Of a stretch of 64,000 nucleotides of DNA, positions 21,167 through 35,572 are shown one piece after another. Numbering within the stretch: the first letter of the stretch is position 1; each line of letters starts with the position of its first letter. This DNA is from Phaenicophaeus curvirostris (Eukaryota > Chordata > Aves > Cuculiformes > Cuculidae), in assembly GCF_032191515.1 (NCBI RefSeq), contig NC_091398.1, positions 24,591,443 through 24,655,442 of the forward strand, given 5' to 3'. The translations under genes and the position numbers were made by a program. Below the pieces are notes generated by a model. That model saw only the letters and a list, made by a program, of their open reading frames with translations. It searched no databases and was not told the DNA's origin.

Positions 21167-23860
21167 TTGATCAGAAGTAGCCAGCGGTCACGTCCTCCAT
21201 GTGAAACTCCATGATCTGCAGCAGTTTTCTCCTTCTCAGGAGTCCCCTGGGGTACCTATATCCAGAGAAATCCTTATAGCCATTGTGCTGTGAATGCCAT
21301 AGGGGTTCCCTGCCTTGGAGATGTTTTGGTTTGTGGCAGGATGAGGTGAGGGTGGAAGGCAGAACTGTGGATAGACTAGCTCCTTTGGGACAAGCCAGGA
21401 ACTTAAAACCATAAACCTCCAACCGCTCTTGTGAAACAGTCGTGTCTGAGGCCCCAGAGCAGCAGGCATTTTCATGCGTTTTCCTTTGGGAGTGTTTGGG
21501 CTTTTGTGGTTTGTTTCTGTATGTCACAGAATCTGTTCATGAGCCAGCATTAAAATTTGGCTTTGAATTTAGGAACTCTGAAACGTATTCCAAAGATTAT
21601 GGGGTAGGTTTTTTTCTTAATAACCATTCCTTCTGTGGAATGAACAGTTACTTTTCAGACAATGGATTCTTGCCAGGTGGATTTCCAAGCTTGCAGAGGG
21701 ATGAAGTCACTTTTGACATAGTAGTGCCAGACTTTTGGTAGTTTGGCCTGTGATACCTAGTTCATGTCATAAAATAATTTAGTCTAGAGGTATAATGGCA
21801 CACAGGCTTTGTCATCCTGAAGTCAACATTAATTTGAGATGCATGTAACGTACTGTTAAAAATTTAACTATATGATCTCTCACCCAGATAATTTAAGAAA
21901 TAGAATCCCATCAACCTCTCTCTTTAAGACATTTCTCGGAAATACCTGTTTGAAGAAAAAAAACTCTTCTAAATCTTGCTGAAGTTATGGTAATAAATTA
22001 CTTCTCTATTCACCTACAGTACTTCTGCAAGCAGTATTCATGTATGACTTTTTGAGACCCTGCTCTTAAAATCTAAGGACAACATGCTGGGGAGCCGCAT
22101 TGCTCTGCCCAGAAGGTGCTATAGTCCTGTAACCCATGTAGCAGCCCCTCAGAAGGACACTTTCAGTGTTTATATTAAGGTGCTAACAAAGGAGATGAAT
22201 TTTGCAGACCAGTTGGTCTGCAGGCTGATTGTTGTGAAGGACCCAGCTCAGGTTTCTGCACTACCTCAGTTACAGTGGCCTAGGACAGCAACGCTTACAC
22301 TCCATGGGACTCCCACCACCCAAACCAGTCCTCACCCACATTTCTGAAAACACCTGGAAGATTTCAGGGACTTTGTTTTTTATTTTTACTGCAGTGAGGA
22401 AAAACAAATGGTTAGTCATGATGAATTACTTCAGAATGGATTTAGTGTGCCTTCAGTCATCTCTAAAAGCTGCTGCAAAGGGCCGCAGTTATTGTTGGGT
22501 TTGTTGGTTTGTTTGTTTTAAGATGACTCATTCTAACAATTTTGTAAGAGCCCTAAGATGGAGGTACGTTCCTCAGAATTAAGCAAGCAGTTAAGGCCAG
22601 CTGAATGTTTTTACACAGTGTTTGTGCACATGCACAGGAATGTATGACTGCCTCTTAGTTAGATTTCATGTGGACAATTCTAGAAACAAAAATTGCTTGT
22701 TCATATCATAATTATGTATAGGGCTATTTTTAAATATTACTTAGTACATAGAATATTTCTGTGCTGGTTTACAGAACTGATCAAAAATGTTGTCAAAGAG
22801 GCTGCAGATGTTTTTGATCCCAGTATAATTTTCAGCTTACTCTTTTCAATAACTTCTGTGGGTGCAGCTATCACAGTTCTTAATCTGAGATTTTCCATCA
22901 TATAAGATATAAACAGCTTGTCTGTGTCTGTTCTCTGTAATGGTTTGACCCCATACATGAGTCTTTGGTAATGTTTTAAAAGTTCAGGTTTAGTCCTCTA
23001 GGTTTATCTATGGGATTGTTTTTATGTGAAGTCTGCTATTTATGGGTGTGAACTAGGATAACTTCTTTACCACCAAAAGGAAAGAAGAAAAAAGATTGTG
23101 ACCATCTCTCCCTTCCCTGTGAGAATTTCACCTGTTTAAACTACAGTTGGAGGAACTTAAACCAACAAATCTCCTTGATCTCATTCACTGACAAGTGTGT
23201 AAATGCTGCCTTCTTAGCGTACAGCAAGCAGAGTGGGTTGCAGGATGGTTTTTCTTTGTGAGAGTAAGCTGTGTTGTCGCCGGGGTTGTTTGTTTATTGG
23301 CTACAGTGCTGATAATAGTTATAAAGACTCTTGTCAGATTTTGATGTGGTTAATGAACGTGTATTTCTTTTTTCCACAAAACTTGACATAGGCATTTTAT
23401 CAATTTTCCTTGGGGCATATCATAATTGTTTAAATATATTTGCAGAGCAGTGGTGTAATAAATAACCCTAACCTAAAAATAGCAATCATTGGTTAACATT
23501 GACTCTGATGTAGATGACTTTGCATTAAGGGAAAAATAGTTGAAGCAGTATTTTCTTCCTGATTTGAAATGGTTTTGAGGGGAAAGGACCCTTAAATACT
23601 TATTTTAAATCTTACATTGTTTAACTTTTAGAATTGCAGGTATTATTCAGTTAAGAATGTAATTGTTGATTGCTTTCTCATCTTTGTTCTGAATTCTGTT
23701 ATTCATAGCTTTTGTTTGTTTTCCCTTAATCAGAGGTCTCCTATACTGTTCTTTATCAGAGTATGTGGTGACTATGTTTTTACTGCTGACCTTGATGATA
23801 TTGGCAGTGAGATTCACTGTGTTGTTTCTGCTGGAAAATTAAAGCGTGAATAATAATTCT
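21167..23860 (+). other. Probable PLA2R1 3' UTR and downstream region
   Basis: No coding exon is recognised after the stop. Possible poly(A) signals are ATTAAA at 21549-21554, AATAAA at 21992-21997 and AATAAA at 23457-23462. Which one is used cannot be told from sequence alone. Open frames here, such as 21442-21741, have no family resemblance. Confidence 0.45.
21992..21997 (+). terminator. Candidate PLA2R1 poly(A) signal AATAAA
   Basis: Canonical hexamer about 830 bp after the stop codon. ATTAAA at 21549 is nearer and AATAAA at 23457 is further, so this is one candidate among several. Confidence 0.3.
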
Positions 23861-26800
23861 CTGTGCTGTAATTTTTCTTGAATCTTTCCCCAGCTTTAAT
23901 TAGCTGCCATACCTTAGTGTCTCATAACAGCAGCCCCCAGGCTTTGCACCAGGTCATTTTGATGTGAGAGAAACAGCTTGCACCAGCCTCCTTTCTGGCT
24001 CCGTGGCTGGACCTAGACCTGGGCACTGCAGACGGTCTCCGCACACATGGTGGCCCCAGTACTTCACAGGGCATGGACGTGTGTGCAGGAGGTGCTGGGA
24101 GGTGGAAGGATGCACAAGTATTCTCCCATCCTACTGCCCATTCCCTTCAGTCTGTGGAGGTGGGGCTACCAGGGGTGAGTGATGGGCTGGAGCAATTTTC
24201 CTGGGGACTGTGGAGGCTGTTTTGTGGCAGCCCATTTGTTTCTGCCACAAACAAGATGGAGATGCATGGAGTGCAGCACAGTGTCTTCTGTGGGCAGCAC
24301 CAAAGTGCTTCCTGTGTCGAAGAACTCTTTATCAGAGCCTGAGCAGGTAACCAAATGTTCCATTTTCCTCTTCCAGGCCAGCTTCTTTGAATATGTTAGA
24401 GAAAGGGAAGTGTTAGATATCGTATCGCTCCTTTGCCTTAGGGGATCAAAGGGTATCCCCGCCATAGATAGATGCATTCAGGACAAAATATGAAAAAACT
24501 TGTCTACCAGATATTGGGGTTTGTAAAAAAATACATGTGCTTATTTTTGCAAACTCCATTCCAGGAGAAAATTTACCTTCTAGTCCCTTTAGAAGCCCTT
24601 GCATCATGCCTCTGAGGGAAAGAGTTGCCTGACGCAGCTGTTGCATCCCAGCTGGATGAGAGTCCACAATAGGAACATATGTATGCTGGAGATGTCCAGC
24701 ATGACTGGGCAGAGCAAAGGGTTGCGGCACAAGGCTGTAAGTGACTAATGACTCTAAGCAAAGCACTTCCCAACTGTGCCTCTCGTGAGTGCAGTGCTGC
24801 CCTTCCTTATGTTCTCCTTTCTTCTCTTCTCCTCCCTTCGCCTACTTCTGTGTGCACATGCACACCCACACTTTTGTGGCTGGGTCAGGACAAGAAAGGA
24901 GCCATGGGGCTGTTTGAAATCTGTGCACTACAATCCAGAGGGACTGTAGAGAATAAGCAGTTTTCTGCACTTCCTGAAAGACTTAATCGGCTCTGGTTCC
25001 CAAGGGGCCATCACACAAATTCCCATTTAATTTAGCCCCCTAGTTTTTTCTTTCATCCTGTTGCCCCTCCCTTAGTGTAGTAACAGACATCCTCAGTCTC
25101 TTATAATAATAAACGTACTGTAATGAAATCCATGGCATACCCTTCCTGCAGGGCATTTAAATTTAAGCAGAATTTTTTGGTTAAAAGCTAAATTGCACAC
25201 ATTCAATGTGTGCAGGGCTCTAAAAAAAAAGAAAGAAAAGAACAGAACAGGCCTCTTCTTGAGCTATAATAATATTTCCTTTGGTCTTCAGTGGAATGTT
25301 GATTTTAAACCCCTGCAGGCCGGCAGTGATATCTCACGATCTGTTGCAGCCCTCATGTGTAAGTAACTGACAGGAGCAAATTGAAAGGCATTATGCTATT
25401 CTGAGATGGTATGAATTAAGGTAGATCTCTGTGCTTGGAAACACAGTCTCAGTTTGGCCAGCAGATGGTAGTGGAACACGCAGAGCTGACAAATTGAGCT
25501 GTTAAAGAGGAAAAATGACAGGGATCTGCACCAGATCCTTCAGACATTTAAACAAGCAGCAAAACTCCCAGGTCACAGGAATGCAAATATCAGTGTCAGT
25601 TCTTAAGCATGGCTGCAATGTTACAAAACTGTGCTAAGGTGGCCTTCAAGTTTCAGTGTGTGTTCTCAACAAATGATATTGAAATACTCAGAATGGGATG
25701 ATACAAATCCTTATGCTGATCTGTGGGTTTTTCTTTTGTTTGGAGGGTGATGGGAAAATCCACTTAGGTTCCTGAGTATTAAATAAATAAGTAAAGAGAT
25801 CTTTGTTATGTTGTAATTCTGATCCCTTTGATGGAAAGGTAATTCACTGAAAATGCTCTGGCTGTGTCTCTTTACTGTAAATGGATTTGTTTTAATGTTT
25901 TATTTCTTTACTATATTAATACAGGCATTTGCTTACTAATTCATATGAGAAAAGGAAAACGAAGACATAGAAATGAAGAGACATTTTAGATATTTATTGT
26001 GTAAGTAATCATTCCACAGCGCTGTTGAAAGCCGATTTATTTTCTCCTTCTGTCAATTTATTCTGTAAGTTGCTCAGAGCATAAGACTTGCTGATCCTTT
26101 TCTACATCCATTATCTTTATATAGGATGACTGTGATTTGAATTCTGATCTTAGAAACTTAACCGTAGAAGGAGGCATTAAGAATCATTTTGTAATAAAGC
26201 CTCACTTTAGAGTGTTAGTTTGTATAATCTTATTTCCTTATACTGCAGCTCTTCTAGACTCTCTCAATCCTCTGGTGACAAACTGTGGTTGTCTAAGGAA
26301 GTGTACCAGGCCCAGCCTGCCCCAGTGCTTGCAAATAACACTGTGGTAATTTATAACCACTGAAGTGATTCTAGACTGCAACGGTTTCCAAAAGCGCACA
26401 GCTAGATAATAGCAAAAATGCTTTTATCACCATATCTTTTCTTTCTAATGCTTTTTTTTGTTTGTCAACTTGTTGCTATCATAACAGATGCCACTTTTTT
26501 TTCTTAACCTCAGCCTACAGACTAAACCTCTGCTGTGGTTCTCAGAAATAAATGCTTCAAAACAGTTTTAGTGAGAACAACAGCTAAACTTGTAGATACA
26601 AGATAAATCTTGAAATGCATACTGGGCTAAAAGTCACTCTCCTCTGCATGCCAGCACAGGAAAATAGGGAAGGTTCTTTCTCTGAATCATGCACATAAAG
26701 GCCTAACTAATAATCTGCTTTCCACAGAGGTGACAAGCCTGCAGGTAATGATGGCAGTCACTGGGTGCCTGAAAGCCATCCACCACCACTGGATTGACTA

Positions 26801-29800
26801 GTAGAATGCAATGTCTCAGACCATGCATTGGAAAAAAACCTTAATCCTGTATCTTTTCACGTATTTATAGATATATGTTCATCTTAAGAAAGTAAAAATT
26901 TCCATTTATGCTGCACAAAAAAAAAAATCCTCTGTATTATTTCTTACAGTTTTTTAGTGAATGCTGAAAATTATCCCATCAAGTGCATTCCTCTTATGAA
27001 GCTGTTTAGTCAGGTCATTTGTTCTAAAGCATGATCTTAGGCCTTTGACCCTGGTCATAACCTGATTAAATCTGCTGTGCCACTTCTTCCTGCCGTAAGC
27101 TTTCTGTGTGCTGTAGGTGAGAAGTCCCTGGAAAGCCAAAAGTAAGCTTGCAATGAGCTAACAAAAGACAGACTCTGCCTCATCAGCAGCTTTGGGCTGC
27201 GTGGCTTCACTGACGCTGGATTTGGGACTCCATCCCAGAGCTTGATGCTTCCAGGTTCAGGTATGCAAGCAGAGCCCCTTACATTGGACACTGCCAATGA
27301 GCTGGATTACATAAACTATTAATATAAAGTAAAATAATATTCTTAAGTCATTCAAGGCTTCCTTTGTTACAATCCTAGCACAGGTTATGCATAATTCTGC
27401 TTTATCTGTATTAGTTCCTCTTGGGAAGTTTCTCCTGATGCTAGCAGGTTTACCTATTATGTACCTGAAGTCTGACAGCTACCTAAATGCTTACATGACC
27501 TAGACATTATGTTTTCTGGTATTTGATATTCAAGAATATCAGAAGGATTATTTCTGAAAAGGTAAGAAAGTAATGTTTCTGCTGCCACATTGATATGTGA
27601 TCGTCCTGCTAGTCCTGTGGGATGAAAATTATACTGAAAGGCAAATTGAATTACTTTAAATTAGTATTGTTTCTAATGCAAATATTGAAGATGGAGTTGT
27701 ACATATGGGACACATTGTGGCCATAAAAAATGTAAGGTACCATTAAATTAAACGTGGAAATGCATCAGAACAGCTCCAGGAGGCTTTCCATCTGCAAAGA
27801 ACAGATTAATAGAACACCTACAGAAGCAGCAGCTACTTAACCCTTTAAAAAAGTTTTAGTACAAATAGCAGAGTGTCTCTTCCCCACACACCATACCCAG
27901 GAATGTGGCTGATGTTGGTTTTATTACTGCAGGTTCCTGGAGTGCCTTGCCTCCCTGAACACGGCACCTCTGGCGTGTACACACCATGCACCTGAGTGTC
28001 CCAGTATGGTTAAGTTATGGAAGAGGGAAGGAAAGCCAGTGTGGGCTCCTGTCTTCATCTTATCCTTGACCATTCATCTTCCCCAGCTTCCCAGAATCTA
28101 TTAGTCAGGGTTGATGATGTGGATTTTAACTATTCCTATTTACATATACATTTCCTTCATTCTTGCCTGATGGAAGGAATGTAAAGAGGAAGCTGGGTGA
28201 GGCTCAGCTGCTCTTACATGTTGCTTGCCTGCTTGCTCTGATGTAGCCCAAAGCAAACCCTCATGGAAGGGCAGATGAAAGGAAGAGCTGATCAATGGTG
28301 AAAGCAAAAGTATAAAGAGAACAGGGCTTAGTTATTTCTACTAGTTGGGACGACTAAAACGAGAAGTAACTGACTGAAACCACAGCAGGATTTATGTGGT
28401 AAATAACCGTGAGACTAGCTGGACCAAAAAAAGGTCACCTTCAGTAGCAGTGTCCACTGTTAGATTTGATAACTGTGATTTAGAAATAAACAAATCGATC
28501 CACCACCACTGCTGGGGAATAGATTCAGAACACTGCTGGATGGCCTTTTCAGCTCAGTCCGGGTAAAGATGAGTAAAGCCTGACCTGAAAATATTGGTGT
28601 GTATGGGTTTGTGGGATTACTGCCTTCTAGCCCAAACCTAGCTTCTAGATTCAGGCCTTCTGACCCACACAGATGTTGAACAGCCAGAATTTAATATCTC
28701 TGTGGCCACAAATTCTGTGCAGCTGGGATATGAGAAACACCTCTAGTTAAATTTGTTGCCTGTCTCAGGACAGAAAGAGCCAGTTCTGAAATGAGTAAAG
28801 CTGAATCATCCAATTCACGTACTACAGCAGCTAGTGGGATGCAGGCACCTGCCCCAAATAACTAAAATTCACATCCAGCATAAAAGTAGTGAAGGCCCAG
28901 AATCACTACGTGAAGAGCATAAAAATAAAAATACACATGCAAAATAGAAACCTTTTTTTTTTTTTTTTTGGTTTGCTTTCATTTCTTTTACTCTCTTTGG
29001 TTTTGCTTTTGTTTTACCCCTGAAAAGTCTCAGATCCAGATGATGGGATGCCTGATGATCTGTTTACTTGGGTTGTACTTTGAAGATGTCTCTGTACTGT
29101 CCAGTTGCCTCAGCAGGTCTGGAGTTTGATCATAGGTGGGATCCCAGCCTGTTGGGAGAAGGAGCATCACTCACCTCTACATAGGTGGCAGCAATTTCCC
29201 AAGCTCCCATTTCTTCCTCTTTTGTAACATTTTACAGGAAACAGCAACTTCCTGCGCAGCAACTGCCTGGTTCAAAGCACCGTGATATGACTGACTTACA
29301 GGGCAGCTTTTGGCAGACTCACAGATAGCTGTTCCTAGTTCTTTGTGGGTCTGCTGGAGTGTATATGTGGCTAAATCTAGTTCAAGTGATGCTGGATCGA
29401 CTGTAAAGCAGCCCATGATGTTCAAAGAAAAGCTAGAATCTGTGAGAAAGGGCAGGAATGGTTGACCTCAATTCTACTAGGATCATAAAACCATAAAAAT
29501 TTCCTCTTTAAAATGAGATGCATTTAATCTATTTGGAAAACAACACCAAAAAGAAGAAAATTAATTCTGACATGGACATTCTTCAAAGTTTCTGAAAACA
29601 GTGTTTAGAGCCCTAACACAGCTAGGAGGTTTTTTGTCTCCCTCTGGAGAAAAAGAACATTCATGGGATGTGGAAAAAAGCTAGAGCCCCAGAAAGCCCA
29701 CATCAGAGCATGTTCCTAAATACAAGGATACCCAAAACAGATGCAAGATTTAACCTAAGGTGCACAGTGTTATGTCAGTGCTAGTGTTTATTAGTTTTAT

Positions 29801-32800
29801 GAGTCCATTTTAAAGCAATGGTTCTTTTGATCCATACTAACTGCTGGGCAGGGAAAGAAAAATAATGCTTACACAGAAAATAACAAATTTTTCTGGCTGG
29901 AGGCCAAACCTTCACAAGAGAATACTGAAGCCTAATATGTTTTGTTTGACGTCTTTGTTTCTGATAGATGTTGACTGAATTCAGGAGGATGAACAAAACC
30001 AGCTGGGGAAGTCAGTTTTCTAATTGTTAACCCTCTAGGGAAGAGATTGAATTGGAAATGTGTATATGAAATATTCCGTGAAAAATATAAAAAATAATGT
30101 AGATCTTTTTGGGGAAAAAAACCCAAAAAACTTTAACACTGTGGTTTGTATTTTTAGCAGAAAGAGAGAAGTCAGATTGTGATACATGACTGAATACCTC
30201 AAGACAGATAACAATTCAGTCTTAGATTCATTTTCTCCCTGTGGTACGCATGGGCAGTCCTGAGGCTGAAATAAGTCTAACATTAAGGAATTACTTTAGG
30301 GTATGAATAGCATATATTTTGGGTATACATTTATTGTGATATAAATGGGGGGGAGGGGTGGTGTGGAGGGGAAGACTGTTGTCAGCCTCTTGACCATTTT
30401 GCAGTAATGAAAGGGATTTTTAAAGCTGCATACTGTGCCTTAGAAAGTATTATAAAAATGTAAAACTGAAAATAACAAAAAGAAAGAAAAGTATGATAGT
30501 ATTTGGATCATAGGCTCTGCTGTGACATATTTACATCTTGTGCTATATGGATGCTCTAATCGTTCTTCTACAAACTGACCAGAAAGGTGGCTACGTAGCA
30601 TGTGCAGGTATTTTTCCCCATTTCAGGAAATGGAAGAAAGGAGAAGTTATTTATAGGCAGTATACCAAATTCCAGTGCAGTTCAGCGTTTAACTTGTGGT
30701 CAGTCTTAGCTGTAATTATAGGACAAAATTGACACAGGAAAAATGGATTAAAGGAAAAAATACCTTGGTATAAAAAAATAAAGACGGGGAAAGAAAGTTA
30801 GGACTAACTTTCACCATTTGCTTAATGTTGGAGCTCCTTTTTCTGCTTGATAATGTTGGTTGCAGCACAGAGACATCTGCTGTTAGCAAGGAAGTGCCAA
30901 AATAGATGTAGCAGAATGCGTTATTGTGTACAACAAATAGATCATGTGGAATGCTAAACTGATTTTTGTTCTGTTCCTTGTAATTCAGTGTGTAGTCATT
31001 TTAGGTGTCAGATTGCTAGGGGAAAATCTTACCATTGTTAGGTAAGCCTTTTAAACTTGAGTTGCTTGACAATTTAATATATGAAAAGTATAATTTTTAC
31101 TTGGTTTTAATGTTGTAGGTAGTATTACAGGCTTAGCTAAAGTATTATCCAGTAGGCAATATGGTAGCTGGCAAGTACCTTCTTAACTTGTCCATTGTCT
31201 GATTATTTCCAACTCTCTTTAGTTGCTTTGATGTAATCCATGTGTGTGTACTGACAGCTATTACAAATGATGAACTGGGGTAATTATAAATCGTGCCATT
31301 TCCAAAAAGCTGCAACAATCCCGTTCCTCCCAGGACTGATTGAATTGCAACTTGTTACATAAAGTGTAACAAGAGACACTTCTAGTATTTTTGGCAGAAA
31401 GCATTAAGCTTTAAGCATCCCTGAGTGCCTGTGAATGACAGTCTTAATATGTCACCATACACTTGAAGATCAGAGGGGAAAATCCACACTTTTGGACAGG
31501 AATTAATGCAAAAGGGACCCAACTCTGACTTCCCCTGGAAAGCGCCAGAGATGCTTTAGATTATAGGTCCTACTGCTTTCATCCTAATCTTGTGAGAGAA
31601 AACAAACCACCAACCAAGTAAACAAATGCAACAGGTGGAATATTCAGCAGGTGTGGGCATGCATCGCTGCTGCTTTGCTTAGGCAGTTGCAATGCTAGTA
31701 ACAAACAAGCAAACAAATTGCATCAGAGTGGTGGTCAGTCAGTGGGTCATGAGTCAACCAGTCTTTATTTCTCTACTTCAGAGAAAATCGAGGCAAAGAG
31801 AAAGGGAAAGCCATGTATTTTGCTGTTGTGCTGTTTGGTGGCAGGTACAGGCAAAAGGATTTGTCTGGTGCTAGGAGCTGGGGAGGTCCAGGGCTCGTTT
31901 TCTGATTTTAATAGTATCACTGTGTGTCATCTTGGTCAACTTTGGGTTTTGTTCTGAATATTCCATACATAAAATGGGGGGAGGAGGGGAGGAATTATCC
32001 TTTGGTGGTCTTCTAGGGAGCTTGATTGCCATTTACAGCGCAAGTTGCAAACCCAACACCTTATTACTAAGGGGAAAACCCCTTGCAGTAACAGTGTGTA
32101 GTTCCTCATTCTGTCACTGGTTCCAGACTGCTTCTGAGGCCAGACAGATACATGTTTTGTTAGAAAATTGCTGGTAAAATTTAAATTCCAAAGTTCTTTT
32201 TTCCAGCTAAACTTGAAGTAACTTTTGTTCTCTGTTCAGGCTAAGAGCAGTGTAACTGGAGGCAGCTAAAATGGCAGCGTAATGAAATGGATAAAGCAAC
32301 TCTATTTTCAGTTATGTATTGGGTTAAAAACGTGAGATTACCACCCAAAAGTTGTTTAATTACAGCATTATTGTGGTGTTGTATTACAGCATTAACAGTC
32401 CTTTCAAAATCTTTTACATTTTTTTGTAAAAATGAACTAATTGAAGGTCACTTCTGTTTAAAGTGATCTCTAGCACTATGTTTGTGTTTGTTCATGCTCT
32501 CTTTTTATGTCCAATGTTGTGTTTAAACATGTTGTGTTAGGTGAGTAAAATACACTCTGACCTGGAGTCTTCACTAATTTTTGCTTTTAAAGTCAAGACT
32601 CCTGTCTTCTCTTCTGTTTGTCCTTACTTTGCTGTGTCTGTTGTGTCCTCACTGACAGGGCTTGTGGCTATGAAAGTGTGTGGGAGTAAAGGTTAAAGAT
32701 AAATGCTAGGTTTAACAAATATGGTTATTGTTGCCATAAGGATTCACTGTGAAGTTAGCGGCTGAATCTTTCTATTTTTAAGGTAGAATTACAACAACAT

Positions 32801-33324
32801 TCTGCATCTATTCCCGAGTTAAAGTTAAAATCAATACACTCTTAGCACTTTATCTTTCTGAAGACTTCGGCTTGTCAAGTCAAGGGCTAGATTCATAAGA
32901 GGAACACAGTCTAACCACTGGACTTTATACCAATAAGTAAGCATTCAACAGGTCACAATGAGAATACGAACGCAACTGCACTCCATTAGTGGCAGTATTC
33001 GTTTGTGGGGAAAGGGAAGAAGGAAACAAATTCCAGTTCATGCTCTAATGAGTATTTCTGTGCTTTGATTAAAGTGGATAAATTCCAAAAGGAGACACTG
33101 AGAACTTGCTTTAGCCTGGTAGTTGCTGAATTAATTTGGATCAATGTGGGTTCAGATCCCTCTTAGAAGATGGGATTGCACTTGAGTCTTTCATAGCAAA
33201 GATGTCCATGTATTTGTTAAAAATAAGACAACAGCATCTTCTCTTTTTCTGTCTGGGGACTTTTCTAGTGGACCAGTCAATTGACAAATTTTTCAGAGAA
33301 GTGAGGACTTGAATAGCTTTGTAC
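23861..33324. other. Intergenic DNA, no recognised feature
   Basis: About 9.5 kb between PLA2R1 and LY75. It has only short open frames without family resemblance and simple A or T runs (for example 28953-28970). No CR1 copy with clear ends, tRNA or exon was recognised. Confidence 0.5.
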
Positions 33325-35038
33325 TGTCAAGACTTCTGCAAGTGTGTCTGCAGCAAAAGGAAGGCTAGGAAAAATGTGGGCCTGCTGCTCAGTTGGGTGG
33401 TGGTTTCAAAGGATGTGGAAAAGGCAGAGGTGCTCAATGTCTTATTCACCTCTGTCTTTACTGGTAAGATTTGTTTTCAGGAATCTCAGGCCCCTGAGTC
33501 CAGTAGGAATATCTGGAGCAATGGAGACTTTACCCTCAGTAGAGAAGATCAAAACATTTAAAAAATTGGACACAGACAAGTCCATGGAACCCAGTGGGCT
33601 GCATCTACAAGTGCTGGGGGAACTGGCAGATGTCTTTGCAAAGCCAGTTTCAAGTAACTTTGAAAGGCCACAGACTGGAAAGGCTGGAAGTTTGATGCAA
33701 ATGTCATGCCTAGCTTCAAGAAGAAAAGGCAGGAGGATGTGGGGAACTACAGGCCAGTCAGCCTTACCTTGATACGCAGGAAGGTGATGGAGCAAATAAT
33801 TCTGGAAGCAATTTCCAGATATATTAAGGACGTGAAGATTACTGGGAGTCATCACTATGGATTTATGAAAGCAAAATCATGCCTGACCAACCTATTAGTC
33901 TTCTATGGTGAAATGACTAGCCTGGTGGACAAGGAGAGAGTTAAACATGTTAATTGTCTTAACTTTAGCAAGGCTTTCATCACTGCCTGTCATAGTATCC
34001 TCATTAACAAACTACTGGCTTGACAAGTGGACAGTTAGGTGGACTGAAAACTGTCTGAAATGTCAGGCTTTAAAGATTAGGAACAGTAGCCCAAAGTCCA
34101 GCTGGAGGCTAGCCACTAACAGTGTACTCCTGGGGCCAATATTGTTTAACATCCTCATTAATGATCCTGGCTGATGAGAAAGACTTGCACCCTCAGCAAG
34201 TTTGCAGAGAATTGAAGACTGTGAGGAGTGGCTGATACACCAGATGGCTGTGATACCATTCAGAGGGATCTTGACAAGCTGGGGAGATCGGCGAAGAGGA
34301 ATCTCATGGAGTTTAAAGAAGGGAAATGCCAAATACTGCACCAGTTGAGTTACATCCCCACACATTACTAGGGGCTGGGGACCAACCAACTGGGAAATAA
34401 CTTTACAGAAAGGAGCTAGGAGTCTTGGTGAACACCAGCTTGAATATGAGCCAGCAAAGGGTGAACATTACAGCAAAAGTGTCCAACGGTACCTAGACTG
34501 CATCAGGCGGAGAGGTTGCTAGCAGGTTGAGGTGGGTGATCCATTACCCCTAGTCAGCACTGGTGAGACACATTTGGAATGCTGAATCCAGTTTTGGAGT
34601 TCCCAGTGCGGGAAAGATGTATTTACAGGAGCAAATCCAGCAAAGAACCATAAAGACGTTTAAGGGTCTGGAGCACTTGTCATAGGAGTGGCTGAGAGCT
34701 GCAGGAGAGAAGGCTCGGGGAGATTTTATCAACATATCCAAATATCTAAAGTTGGGGGAAATAAAGAAGATGGAGCCAGACTCTGCCCACTGACATTCAG
34801 TGAAGGAGCAAGAGGTATAAACTGACATACAAGAAATTATTTGTAAACAGAAGAAAAAAGTGGTTTTGCTGTGGTGGTGGTCAAACACTGGAGCAGATTG
34901 GTCAGAGAGGTTTAGAAGTCTCCCTCGATGGAGATATTAAAAATGCAGCTGCATACAACCCTGGACAAACTGCTCTAGCTGACCCTGCTCTAAGCAGGGG
35001 GATGCACTAGATGATCTCTAGAGATCCTGGGATTCTTC
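33325..35038 (+). mobile_element. Old CR1 LINE copy, sense, 1.7 kb
   Basis: Shows CR1 ORF2 protein in several broken frames: CSKRKARKNVG, KAEVLNVLFTSVFTGK, KLDTDKSMEPSGLH, LGELADVFAKP, VGNYRPVSLTLI, CLTNLLVFYGEMTSLVD, NFSKAF, LGPILFNILINDPG. It reaches the 3' end (CTAGATGATCTCTAGAGATC, then GATTCTTC). Stops and frame changes are frequent, so it is far older than the intron copies at 19180 and 63402. It is the longest CR1 in the window but still lacks its 5' part. Confidence 0.9.
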
Positions 35039-35250
35039 GACTTAGTCTTGGATTTATTTTGGCAGCAGCTGAGTATTCCTTCCAGGTACAATGGTTGTAA
35101 AAACATTTCTGATATTTCCAAAGTGCATCACGTGCCCATGGGACCTAAACGTGGGCCACATGCTCCTACTAAGGCATTTAAATACTGCCTGTGATAGATC
35201 CCAGCCCCAGGTTATTCTGCATGGCCAAACAGTTTCAGCACTGTGAAACA

Positions 35251-35572
35251 GGATCACAGAATCACTAGGTTGGAAAGGACCCACTGGATCATCAAGTCCA
35301 ACCATTCCTATCAATCACTAAACCATGCCCCTCAGCACCTCATCCACCTGTCTTTTCAGCATCTCCAGGGAAGGTGACTCAACCACCTCCCTGGGCAGCC
35401 TCTGCCACTGCCCAATGACCCTTTCCATTAAATTTTTTTTCATGATGTCAAGCCTGAATCTCCCCTGGTGGAGCTTGAGGCCATTCCCTCTTGTCCTATC
35501 CCTTGTCACTTGGGAGAAGAGGCCAGCTCCCTCCTCTCCACAACCTCCTTTCAGGTAGTTGTAGAGAGTAAT
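35251..35572 (-). mobile_element. CR1 LINE 3' fragment, antisense
   Basis: GATCACAGAATCACTAGGTT at the low end. The minus strand reads TRDRTRGNGLKLHQGRFRLD and PREVVESPSLEM; truncated at GTAGTTGTAGAGAG. Confidence 0.92.

Noticed and set aside
21442..21741. 99-codon open frame after PLA2R1
   Set aside because: It lies in the probable 3' UTR, has no known domain and no splice or family support.
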